Of a stretch of DNA of 38,251 nt, positions 7,857 through 16,074 are shown in pieces (position 1 is the first letter of the stretch; every line of letters begins with the position of its first letter). The position numbers and the translations under genes were made by a program. This stretch comes from Flavobacterium sp. (GTDB taxonomy: Bacteria > Bacteroidota > Bacteroidia > Flavobacteriales > Flavobacteriaceae). The notes under the pieces were generated by a model. That model made no database searches. It saw only the letters and a list, made by a program, of their open reading frames with translations, and was not told the DNA's origin. The stretch lies in the NCBI GenBank assembly GCA_023251135.1, contig JAHEZJ010000043.1:1-38251 (forward strand), in the 5' to 3' direction.

Positions 7857-8735
7857 ATGATCCACGCAAAAAATATACATAAGTTTTACGACAAATTAGA
7901 AGTTTTAAAAGGAGTCGATCTGCACATTAAAAAAGGAGAAATTGTTTCGATTGTTGGTGCATCAGGTGCAGGAAAAACAACACTTTTACAAATTTTAGGC
8001 ACCTTAGACAAACCGGAGAGAGACGCAGCATCTTCGCTGACTATCAATGGAGAGAATGTATTAAAACTACAGGACGCTGAAACCGATAATTCGAAAGAAG
8101 AAAAAAGATTCAAAATTGTATCGTGGATCGGTGGTTTGTATTCTATTTTATTCTTCGTTTATCTGGTCTTCTTCAGAATTAAAAATGAGGATGATGTAAT
8201 GGAATATGTCACACTTGTGGCTTTGTCACTGCCAATTTTATCCGTACTCATCTATTTGAATCGTTATTTTAAAAAGAAGAGCAAAAAGGACAAGATATTG
8301 TCTAATTTCCGAAATTTAAATTTGGGCTTTATCTTCCAGTTTCACCAATTATTACCTGAATTTACGGCGCTGGAAAACGTTTGTATCCCGGCTTATATGG
8401 CCAACAAACCTAAGGCTGAAGCAGAAAACGAAGCAAAAAAAATCTTAGAATATTTGGGATTATCACATCGCATACATCATAAACCAAATGAACTTTCGGG
8501 AGGAGAGCAGCAAAGAGTTGCTGTCGCCAGAGCGCTAATCAACAAACCTGATGTTATTTTTGCCGATGAACCTTCGGGAAATCTCGACACCCACTCAGCT
8601 GAAAACTTACACCAGTTATTCTTCCAGCTTCGCGATGAATTTGGACAGACTTTTGTAATTGTAACCCACAATGAAGAATTGGCTAATATGGCCGACAGAA
8701 AGCTAGTAATGGTGGATGGCTTAATTAGCAATTAA
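7857..8735 (+). CDS. lolD: LolD-like ABC transporter ATPase with a two-helix membrane insert
   Basis: A 292-residue nucleotide-binding subunit, closest to LolD, which powers release of lipoproteins from the inner membrane with LolC/E. Motifs are Walker [10 protein letters not shown] (34-42), Q-loop [18 protein letters not shown] (Q161), signature LSGGEQQR (213-220), Walker B VIFADEP (233-239) and H-loop H271. Between the strand ending NGENVLKL and the Q-loop lie about 70 extra residues with two hydrophobic helices (about 87-106 and 117-137). Basic residues flank them on both sides (KEEKRFK and KKKSKKDK). E. coli LolD, at about 233 residues, lacks this. The ATG at 7857 is preferred over the in-frame start at 7830 because it begins the standard first strand. 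No permease gene is adjacent. Confidence 0.88.
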   Translation: MIHAKNIHKFYDKLEVLKGVDLHIKKGEIVSIVGASGAGKTTLLQILGTLDKPERDAASSLTINGENVLKLQDAETDNSKEEKRFKIVSWIGGLYSILFFVYLVFFRIKNEDDVMEYVTLVALSLPILSVLIYLNRYFKKKSKKDKILSNFRNLNLGFIFQFHQLLPEFTALENVCIPAYMANKPKAEAENEAKKILEYLGLSHRIHHKPNELSGGEQQRVAVARALINKPDVIFADEPSGNLDTHSAENLHQLFFQLRDEFGQTFVIVTHNEELANMADRKLVMVDGLISN

Positions 8736-8774
8736 GAATTCCTCAACAATCCGGCAGCCTCTTTCCTTTTAATC

Positions 8775-9539
8775 ATGACACAAAAAGAACTCAAAGAATT
8801 TCTCGACGAAAAAGTAACACAATACAACAATCTCGATTTTATCGACAGTGATCCTGTACAGATTCCGCATTTATTTACGCAGAAAGAAGACATTGAGATT
8901 GCTGGTTTTTTGAGCGCCACCATCGCCTGGGGAAATCGTAAAATGATTATCAAGAATTCACATCAAATGATGGAATTGATGGGGAATACGCCTTATGATT
9001 TTGTGATGTCACATTCAGATGAGGATCTCGAACGTCTGGAAAACTTTGTACACCGTACTTTTAACGGAAAAGACTTTTCAGGGTTTATAAAAGGATTACA
9101 GCATATTTACCAGAACCACAATGGTCTGGAAGCCGTTTTTGCCAAAAATCAGGAAGCCGACAGCTTACAGAAAAGCATCAGCGAATTTAAAAAGATATTT
9201 TTCGAAATCGATCATTTACCGCGCACTCAAAAACACATTTCAGATCCGTTAAACAATTCGGCTGCAAAAAGAATCAACATGTACCTGCGCTGGATGGTAC
9301 GTCAGGACAGCAAAGGTGTCGATTTAGGAATCTGGAAAACCATTTCTCCCGCTGTATTGTCCTGCCCGCTTGATGTACATTCCGGCAACGTAGCCCGAAA
9401 ATTAGGAATACTGACGCGAAAACAAAATGACGGAAAGGCCTTAACAGAACTTGACCTCAAGCTCCGAAAAATGGATCCGCTCGATCCGGTAAAATATGAC
9501 TTTGCTCTTTTCGGATTGGGTGTTTTTGAAGGATTCTAA
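8775..9539 (+). CDS. TIGR02757 (DUF2400) family protein
   Basis: A 254-residue cytoplasmic protein of the TIGR02757 family, common in Bacteroidota. Recognisable features are FIDSDPVQIPHLF near the start, ATIAWGNRKMII (47-58), and the C-terminal PLDVHSGNVARKLGIL and DPVKYDFALFGLGV. The family resembles helix-hairpin-helix DNA glycosylase folds, but I see no proven catalytic residues and its biochemical role is not established to my knowledge. It follows the LolD-like gene by 39 bases and is probably co-transcribed. Confidence 0.85.
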   Translation: MTQKELKEFLDEKVTQYNNLDFIDSDPVQIPHLFTQKEDIEIAGFLSATIAWGNRKMIIKNSHQMMELMGNTPYDFVMSHSDEDLERLENFVHRTFNGKDFSGFIKGLQHIYQNHNGLEAVFAKNQEADSLQKSISEFKKIFFEIDHLPRTQKHISDPLNNSAAKRINMYLRWMVRQDSKGVDLGIWKTISPAVLSCPLDVHSGNVARKLGILTRKQNDGKALTELDLKLRKMDPLDPVKYDFALFGLGVFEGF

Positions 9540-9610
9540 GCCCGGTAAAGCAACCTTTCATTAGCTTTATTCTGTTTTTTTTCGTAATTTCACTCTATAA
9601 AGCAATATTT

Positions 9611-10672
9611 ATGGAGCATTTTATAGGTTATATAAAACACTACGCCATCCCATTATTTGTATTTACAAGTTTAACCTTAGCACTTGCCTTAATACTAAAA
9701 CGAATTCATTATCAATACACGCTACCTTACAGACATCATATTATCCGAAAATCTGAAATTTTCCTGACTGAGATTACACTCTCAAAACCGGAGAAAAGCA
9801 TACTGAAGTATAAAATTGCCAAGTTTAAATCCGAAATTCCAATCCATAAAAACTGGTGCAAAAACATGCTGATCGAAGATATGATTCGGATGAAAAGCAA
9901 TTTAAAAGGAAAAACAGCCAAAAACATTCTTCTTATCTACAAACAGCTGAACTTAAATCATTATTCGGCAAGTTTACTTCGGGACTTCAGAAAGTATAAA
10001 AAATGCGATGGCATCTATCATTTTCAGGCCTTGGGATACAAACCGGGAATTTCACTTTTAAAAAAATACCTGTATCATCCCAACAAAATCATTCGGTCAA
10101 ATGCCAATGTTGCTTACCTGATTTTAACCCAGGGCGACTGGCAGGCGGTGAATAAAATTCCCGTAAAAGTATCGATTACCACCACCATAAAAATAATGGA
10201 TGTACTGCATTCACAAAACATCCCAATCCCACCGGAAATAGACCATTGGATCGAATCCGACAATCCGACTATTTTAAAATTGGCGGTTATGACAATGGTT
10301 TTTTACAACTACAGAAACAAATCTAAAGAGATCATCAAATTGCTCCGACATGAAAATAAAAGCCTGAGAACTGATGTTATCATTGCCATTCGGGACCTGT
10401 ACCTGTACGAAGCCGAAGATGATTTACTGCTGCAGTTTGAACAGGAGAATATCGAAATACAATTAGAAATCCTGGACGCACTGGCCGTAATAGGGTCTGA
10501 AAAAACAATTTCGTTTTTAAACACCCAAATTCCAAAAGAAGAGACCAAAGACCTTAAATTAAAAATGGTAACTGCTTTAAACAATCTTGATGCAGTGCGT
10601 TTGGATCAAATGGGAATAGCCGATGCAGATACCCAAAAAATGATTAATCACATTAGAAAATTACAGCTATGA
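9611..10672 (+). CDS. membrane-anchored HEAT-repeat protein, first gene of an exopolysaccharide-like operon
   Basis: A 353-residue protein with one N-terminal membrane helix, about residues 12-31 (AIPLFVFTSLTLALALIL), and a basic segment after it. The rest is a string of helical pairs of HEAT type, for example KPGISLLKKYLYHPNKIIRSN, NPTILKLAVMTMVFYNY and HENKSLRTDVIIAIRDLY, each about 30 residues. HEAT arrays are protein-binding scaffolds. Its stop overlaps the glycosyltransferase start by four bases (ATGA), which indicates translational coupling and a shared complex. It may be the inner-membrane partner of the synthase, filling the place of PgaD or a copolymerase. That role is inference. Confidence 0.78.
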   Translation: MEHFIGYIKHYAIPLFVFTSLTLALALILKRIHYQYTLPYRHHIIRKSEIFLTEITLSKPEKSILKYKIAKFKSEIPIHKNWCKNMLIEDMIRMKSNLKGKTAKNILLIYKQLNLNHYSASLLRDFRKYKKCDGIYHFQALGYKPGISLLKKYLYHPNKIIRSNANVAYLILTQGDWQAVNKIPVKVSITTTIKIMDVLHSQNIPIPPEIDHWIESDNPTILKLAVMTMVFYNYRNKSKEIIKLLRHENKSLRTDVIIAIRDLYLYEAEDDLLLQFEQENIEIQLEILDALAVIGSEKTISFLNTQIPKEETKDLKLKMVTALNNLDAVRLDQMGIADADTQKMINHIRKLQL

Positions 10673-12105
10673 TTCCGGATTTTCTATCTCATCTGATTCG
10701 CTACTACGATATTTTTGTCGCCTATTTTTCTGTTGGGTATCTTTTGTTCTACATATTCCTCTCCATTTTATCGTATTGGGCAATCATCAAACATTTGAAA
10801 TATCAGAAATATTTGGACGAAGACGTTTTACTTCGCTCCAATCACATACTAGGAGTGTCTATTGTAGCACCTGCTTTTAACGAAGGGGTAAATATTGTCT
10901 ACAATGTCAAATCCCTGCTTTCTTTAACCTATCCCAAATACGAAATCATTATTGTCAATGACGGGAGTTCTGACGATACGCTCGAAAAACTTATTGCCGA
11001 ATTTGATCTGGTTCAAGTTGATTTTTATTATCAGGAAAAAATAGCCACACAACCTGTTCGCGGGCACTATAAATCAAAAAATCCCGTGTATTCAAAACTA
11101 CTGATTGTAGACAAAATAAACGGAAAAAGTAAAGCCGACGCCACAAATGCCGGAATAAACTCCTCGCAGTACCCCTTGTTTTTATGTACGGATGTAGATT
11201 GTATTTTAAAAAGAGATACTATTCTAAAACTGGCCAAACCGTTCATGGAAAACGAAACCCGTGTTATTGCATGCGGTGCCGGAATCAGGATATCAAACTC
11301 CTGCGATATTAAAGAAGGCTTTTTGTTTAAAGTTCACTATCCCAAAGAATGGTATCCGCGTTTTCAGGAATTAGAATATGTGCGTTCTTTTATCTTTGGA
11401 AGAATGGCCTGGAGTCAGCTCAACGGCTTGCTTCTGGTTTCTGGAGGTTTGGGTATGTTTGACAAAGATATTGTTATTAAAGCAGGCGGATACTGGCACC
11501 AGTCTTTGGGCGAAGACATGGAACTTGTGACACGAATGCGCAGGTACATGCACGACAATAAAGAGAAGTTTTTAATCAAATATATCCCCGAATCGCTTTG
11601 CTGGACCGAAGTACCGGCTACCCGAAAGATATTCTTACGGCAGCGCATTCGCTGGGCACGAGGATTGGTCCAAACCTTACAGCTGCATCGAAAAATGTTC
11701 TTAAATCCAAAGTACGGACGAACCGCTTTCCTGGTCCTGCCTTACTTTTTTAGTTTCGAATTTTTGGTTCCTATTGTTGAATTTATTGGTGTCATCACCC
11801 TGATTTCGAGTTTTATATTTGGCCTTATCGATTACCAGTATTTGCTCCTTATAAGCCTTTTGGTATATTTATTTTACCTCTCCATCACCATAATATCCAT
11901 ATTGATTGATGAAATACTCTATAAAAGTTATGCCAATTATAAAGAACTAATGATTCTTATCGGGATGGCCGCCCTTGAACCTTTTGTTTACCATCCTGTC
12001 ACCATTTATGCCTCGTTAAAAGGGTACTGGCTCTTCTTTCGCAGAAAAGAACAAAACTGGGGCGTGATGATTCGAAAAGGATATGCAAGTCCAACTAAAA
12101 AATAA
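10669..12105 (+). CDS. processive family 2 glycosyltransferase, PgaC/BcsA-like synthase
   Basis: A 478-residue inner-membrane polysaccharide synthase candidate. One membrane helix precedes the catalytic domain (about 20-41). The GT2 motifs are VSIVAPAFNEG (63-73), D98 in VNDGSSDD, the DxD motif TDVD (174-177), the acceptor-site GEDME (281-285) and the processivity motif QRIRW (325-329). Three or more helices follow (about 354-382, 385-413 and 428-448). This layout matches PgaC/hyaluronan-synthase-type enzymes that polymerise sugar and thread the chain across the membrane. No PilZ domain is present. It is coupled to the HEAT gene by a 4-base overlap and to the YaiO-type gene by a 4-base gap. 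The sugar substrate is not readable from sequence. Confidence 0.9.
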   Translation: MIPDFLSHLIRYYDIFVAYFSVGYLLFYIFLSILSYWAIIKHLKYQKYLDEDVLLRSNHILGVSIVAPAFNEGVNIVYNVKSLLSLTYPKYEIIIVNDGSSDDTLEKLIAEFDLVQVDFYYQEKIATQPVRGHYKSKNPVYSKLLIVDKINGKSKADATNAGINSSQYPLFLCTDVDCILKRDTILKLAKPFMENETRVIACGAGIRISNSCDIKEGFLFKVHYPKEWYPRFQELEYVRSFIFGRMAWSQLNGLLLVSGGLGMFDKDIVIKAGGYWHQSLGEDMELVTRMRRYMHDNKEKFLIKYIPESLCWTEVPATRKIFLRQRIRWARGLVQTLQLHRKMFLNPKYGRTAFLVLPYFFSFEFLVPIVEFIGVITLISSFIFGLIDYQYLLLISLLVYLFYLSITIISILIDEILYKSYANYKELMILIGMAALEPFVYHPVTIYASLKGYWLFFRRKEQNWGVMIRKGYASPTKK

Positions 12106-12109
12106 TAGG

Positions 12110-13375
12110 ATGATGAACCATAACAGAACTATATATCTTATACAACTGCTTCTTTGTTTCTTTTTATTGCCCTTTCAAACCGTAAAAGGGCAAAAAGTAG
12201 ACACCGATAGCCTTCTGACCGTGGTGCTCAAAGACATGAAAAGCATCCGTCCGGATTATAAGGCCAATATTCAAAGAGCTTTGTTAGGAACAAAGCTGGC
12301 TCCGGATTATCTTGATTTCTATCTGGTACTGGGCCGGAACTATGATTTGACGAAAGCAAAAGACAGCGCCCGGTTTTACTACAACTATGTGATTGATAAA
12401 AGCCCAAAATACGAAGATGCCTATCTCTACCTGATCAATATGGATCTGGAAGTCAAAAATTACGACAATGCTTTGGTCTTAACCGATAAAGCAATTGAAT
12501 CGTTTCCGGACAACAAAACCTTCCGACTTAAAAGAATCGCTATCTACTCTCTGCAAAATGACGCTAAAAATGAAGAAAAAGAACTAAAATCGATTCGGGC
12601 AAAATATCCTAATGATGCCGACATCGAGCAGCGTCTTTTTACCTTATATTCCAAAACCAATATCGACCGCGCAGGTGCTTACTACAACTACACCACAATT
12701 GATCGTGACGGTGTTGGTCCCTGGCATCTGGTAAGTGCCGATTATATGCGGCAACGTACTTGGGGAAGCGTAATAGGAAGAGTTAGTTATGCCAAAAGAC
12801 TTTCCTCGAATCTGGTTATGGCCAGCGGACTCCAGTTTGAAGTGGAATCTTATCTTTCGGGAAAGAAAAACAATTATTTTTATATTGATGTTGCCTACAG
12901 CAAAGACAGTGCTTTTCCGGAATGGAGATTGGGGTATTCCTATTTCTATAATTTCAACAAAGGCTGGGAGGCCGATTTAGGCTTTCGTTTTATTGAAATG
13001 CAGGACAACAGTAATTTAAAAACACTGAATGTGGGTCTCGGAAAATATTTCGGCTCCTATTGGGTCAATTTACGGTCCTACATTCAAAAAGACGGTCCTT
13101 CGTTTACCCTGACTTCACGTTATTATTACGGAACTAAATTTGACTATGTTACTGTAATTGCAGGCTACGGAACGTCACCGGACGACCAGACCAGATCGGC
13201 AGAATATCAAAACAGAGCTTCTTTAAGCTCCTATCGATTGAGTGCCGGCTTTTATAAATTAATCAAAACCCATTATATTTTTGGTCTACTGATCACAGAC
13301 AATCAACAGGAATATACCGCAAAGAAATTTCAAAACGAGCTTGATTTTGCTTTTATACTGCAATACAAATTCTAA
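12110..13375 (+). CDS. TPR and YaiO-type outer-membrane beta-barrel protein
   Basis: A 421-residue exported protein. A signal peptide covers about residues 1-27 (basic start, LLLCFFLLPF core, then KGQ). Helical repeats of TPR type occupy about 30-190, for example PDYLDFYLVLGRNYDLTKAK and YEDAYLYLINMDLEVKNYD. The second half is a beta-barrel of the YaiO type, beginning around DGVGPWHLVSADYMRQR and ending in Phe (FILQYKF). A TPR domain followed by an outer-membrane barrel is the PgaA/BcsC arrangement for exporting exopolysaccharide, although this barrel is smaller. The start is ATG 12110 or 12113; the in-frame ATG at 12083 lies inside the preceding gene. Confidence 0.87.
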   Translation: MMNHNRTIYLIQLLLCFFLLPFQTVKGQKVDTDSLLTVVLKDMKSIRPDYKANIQRALLGTKLAPDYLDFYLVLGRNYDLTKAKDSARFYYNYVIDKSPKYEDAYLYLINMDLEVKNYDNALVLTDKAIESFPDNKTFRLKRIAIYSLQNDAKNEEKELKSIRAKYPNDADIEQRLFTLYSKTNIDRAGAYYNYTTIDRDGVGPWHLVSADYMRQRTWGSVIGRVSYAKRLSSNLVMASGLQFEVESYLSGKKNNYFYIDVAYSKDSAFPEWRLGYSYFYNFNKGWEADLGFRFIEMQDNSNLKTLNVGLGKYFGSYWVNLRSYIQKDGPSFTLTSRYYYGTKFDYVTVIAGYGTSPDDQTRSAEYQNRASLSSYRLSAGFYKLIKTHYIFGLLITDNQQEYTAKKFQNELDFAFILQYKF

Positions 13376-13380
13376 AACGT

Positions 13381-15594
13381 ATGAAAAAAAAGCAACCTCC
13401 TTATCTCCTAATTTTTCTCTTCACCCTGCTTAGCTTTAAGATGATGGCACAATCTGAAATCATAATATCCGATCTAAACAAGATTATTGCAACAACTGAA
13501 AATACGCAGGCGGCAGCAGGAATCCTGAAAATATATCTTGACAAAGCCATTTCGAAACCCTTTCAAATTATATCCGAAAGCAAAAAAGAAAGTACTACGT
13601 CCGAAATCGTTCTGAAAATTTCCAACGACAAAAAACTTAAAGCAAATGAATTCATCATCAGAAGTGATTCAAAATCCATTTATATAACGGCTCCAAATCA
13701 AAAATACCTGCGTTATGCCGTTTATTCTTTATTGGAAATCTGGGAGTTTCGAAAATTCACCGCTACCGAAACCTACATTCCGAAAGTAACGCACTTTACT
13801 TTTGCAAAAAACACCAGCAAAACCTACCAGCCTTCTTTTGATTACAGAGCCTTGTTCTACCCCGATTGTTACGATGAAGATTTCAGGGACTGGCACAAAC
13901 TCGACTGGCAACTTGACGATTTTGGACTTTGGGGACATTCTTTTAGCACGCTTGTTCCACCAAAAGAATATTTTAAAAGCAACCCCAAATTTTTTGCCTT
14001 ATACGAAGGCGAACGAAATACCGAATCTTTGTGTATGACCAATGATACTGTTGTACGTTTAATTGAGAAAAACCTGACCGAAATTATTGCAAAAACACCC
14101 AATGCTCAATTCTATTCCGTAAGTCAGAACGATGATGTAGTGTATTGCGAATGTACCGAATGCCGGACCATGAACACCAAATATGGCGGTCCGCAGGGTT
14201 CGTTTTATTATTTTTTGAATAAAATTGCAGCTCGCTTTCCTCAAACAAAGATTACGACCCTGGCCTATCTTCATACCTTCAGACCTCCTGTAAATTTGAA
14301 AATAGCACCCAACATTTATACGATTTTATGCCCAATCGAACTGGACCGTGCTAAACCGGTTAGCCCTCAGAGTGCTCCTTCGTTTGTGAAAAATTTAGAA
14401 AACTGGAGTATAACTTCGCCACACCTCTTTTTATGGGATTATACGGTGCAGTTCTCCAACTTCATGTCGCCCTTTCCTAATTTTGACTCTTTTCAGGACA
14501 ATTATAAGCTCTTTAAAAAAAACAAAGTAAAAGGGTTATTTGTGCAGGGCTATGCTGATGTTCCCGGAGATTTTTCGGAATTGCGGCAATATCTTCTCGC
14601 TAAATTAATGTGGAATGCGGATATTGATCTCAAAGCCGTTACAGCCGACTTTTTTAGAGGTTTTTACGGAAAAGCAGCTCCCTTCGTTACAAAATACCTT
14701 GAACTGCTGGAAGCCAATCAAAACAAAAGCAATGCTTACTTAGACATCTATTCAGGCCCCGTTCAGGCCCGAAATACTTTCCTGACTCCCGAGGCCATGG
14801 ACCAATACGATCGCTTGCTCGAACAGGCGTACGCAGCTGTAGAAAATGATTCAATCTTAAGTTCGCGTGTTCATAAACTACGACTGGCTTTAGAATTTGT
14901 CTATTTTGAGCAGGCTAAATTTTATGGGAAAAACCAACACGGTATGTTTATCGTAAATGCCAAAGGAGAAAAAGAAGTAAAAAAAGGTTTGACAGAAAGA
15001 GTTTTAAAATTTACCCAATCTTGCAATCAATTCGGAATTTATGAATTGAGCGAAGACGGGCTTTCTCCTGATAATTATTATAAAGAATGGGTTGAAATTT
15101 GCAAAAACACAACCACTCATTTGGGTGAGGATTTAAACGTTACCTTTATTACATCCCCCTCAGCTGAATTTAAAGGCAAAGGAAGTTACGGTTTAGTTGA
15201 CGGAAACAGAGGTTACAAAGATTTTAACAATAACTGGATCGGATGGTATGAAAGCAATCCCGAAATTGAAATCGAAACCAAAAACCTTGTTTTTAATACT
15301 CTGAAATTAAATTTCCTAAGCGATCAGAGACATTGGATTTTCACACCCAAAAGCATCAAAATATACGGTTTCAAAAATCAGAAATGGGAACTTATAAACG
15401 AACAAATTTGTGACATTTTAACAGAAGACTACGAAATTACAACAAAATCATGGGAGATTAGAAATCCGATCTTAAGTAGTTTTGCCAAAATTAAAATCGT
15501 CGCAGAGAACCAGAAGGAACTGCCTGTCTGGAGGAAACGAAAAAACAAAAAAGCTATGATAATGCTGGACGAGATAGAATTGTTTAAAAAATAA
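13381..15594 (+). CDS. secreted DUF4838 glycosidase-like protein
   Basis: A 737-residue exported protein with signal peptide MKKKQPPYLLIFLFTLLSFKMMAQ (shown here in part: core LLIFLFTLL, cleavage after MMAQ). An N-terminal alpha/beta domain (about 25-135) resembles the small domain that precedes GH67/GH20-type barrels, ending YLRYAVYSLLE. The middle is a TIM-barrel-like DUF4838 region with the hallmark FYSVSQNDDVVYCECTEC (about 244-261). The last 150 residues (EIETKNLVFNTLKLNFLSD onward) look like a discoidin-type carbohydrate-binding beta-sandwich. It sits five bases after the YaiO-type gene. By position it could trim or cleave the exported polymer, as the PgaB hydrolase domain does. Activity is unproven. 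Confidence 0.85.
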   Translation: MKKKQPPYLLIFLFTLLSFKMMAQSEIIISDLNKIIATTENTQAAAGILKIYLDKAISKPFQIISESKKESTTSEIVLKISNDKKLKANEFIIRSDSKSIYITAPNQKYLRYAVYSLLEIWEFRKFTATETYIPKVTHFTFAKNTSKTYQPSFDYRALFYPDCYDEDFRDWHKLDWQLDDFGLWGHSFSTLVPPKEYFKSNPKFFALYEGERNTESLCMTNDTVVRLIEKNLTEIIAKTPNAQFYSVSQNDDVVYCECTECRTMNTKYGGPQGSFYYFLNKIAARFPQTKITTLAYLHTFRPPVNLKIAPNIYTILCPIELDRAKPVSPQSAPSFVKNLENWSITSPHLFLWDYTVQFSNFMSPFPNFDSFQDNYKLFKKNKVKGLFVQGYADVPGDFSELRQYLLAKLMWNADIDLKAVTADFFRGFYGKAAPFVTKYLELLEANQNKSNAYLDIYSGPVQARNTFLTPEAMDQYDRLLEQAYAAVENDSILSSRVHKLRLALEFVYFEQAKFYGKNQHGMFIVNAKGEKEVKKGLTERVLKFTQSCNQFGIYELSEDGLSPDNYYKEWVEICKNTTTHLGEDLNVTFITSPSAEFKGKGSYGLVDGNRGYKDFNNNWIGWYESNPEIEIETKNLVFNTLKLNFLSDQRHWIFTPKSIKIYGFKNQKWELINEQICDILTEDYEITTKSWEIRNPILSSFAKIKIVAENQKELPVWRKRKNKKAMIMLDEIELFKK

Positions 15595-15602
15595 GAGTCA
15601 AA

Positions 15603-15971
15603 ATGGATACTGCTGATAAAAAAATTATGATCATCGATAATGATGACATGACTGTTGAAATTCTAAAATTCATTCTTAAAAAAGAAGGATATAAAGTAAG
15701 TATTGCAAAAGATGGTATCAGCGCCATGGAGCGTCTACCGGTTATTATGCCCGATTTGGTCATTACCACGATTACAATTCCACTTAAATCCGGTCTGGAA
15801 ATTATTAATGAAATCAAACAAAATTACAGCAACATTCGCGTTATCGCACTTTCTTCACTTGGAGAAGAGGAAAATACCGTTGAAGAAGCTTTTGAATTGG
15901 GTGTAGACGATTTTATTGCAAAACCCTTTAATCCAAATGAACTTTTGTTGCGAATAAAACGTTTTTTATAG
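15603..15971 (+). CDS. stand-alone receiver domain lacking the phospho-acceptor Asp
   Basis: A 122-residue single CheY-like receiver with no output domain. The fold is clear: KIMIIDNDD at the first strand, D51-L52-V53-I54 at the third, S84 as the conserved hydroxyl and K107 in AKPFNP. Where receivers have Asp in a motif like DLVLLDIMMP, this protein has DLVITTITIP, so Thr56 replaces the phospho-acceptor. Asn13 replaces one of the two metal-binding acidic residues. Normal Asp phosphorylation is therefore not expected. It is the last gene of the operon, eight bases after the DUF4838 gene, and no kinase is nearby. It probably acts by protein contact, perhaps with the HEAT protein or synthase. 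Confidence 0.9.
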   Translation: MDTADKKIMIIDNDDMTVEILKFILKKEGYKVSIAKDGISAMERLPVIMPDLVITTITIPLKSGLEIINEIKQNYSNIRVIALSSLGEEENTVEEAFELGVDDFIAKPFNPNELLLRIKRFL

Positions 15972-16055
15972 CATTTCAAACTGCTTTTTTGAGAAATACG
16001 AATACCCCAAACCATCGTAATTTCTAAGAAACATCAATTTTCAGCTATTTATAGC

Positions 16056-16063
16056 TATATTTG
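16056..16063 (+). promoter_or_regulatory. -7 element of the DEAD-box helicase promoter
   Basis: TATATTTG matches TAnnTTTG exactly, 11 bases before the first ATG at 16075. It separates the helicase gene from the upstream operon. The -33 box is not clear. Confidence 0.5.
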
Positions 16064-16074
16064 CACAAAATTTA

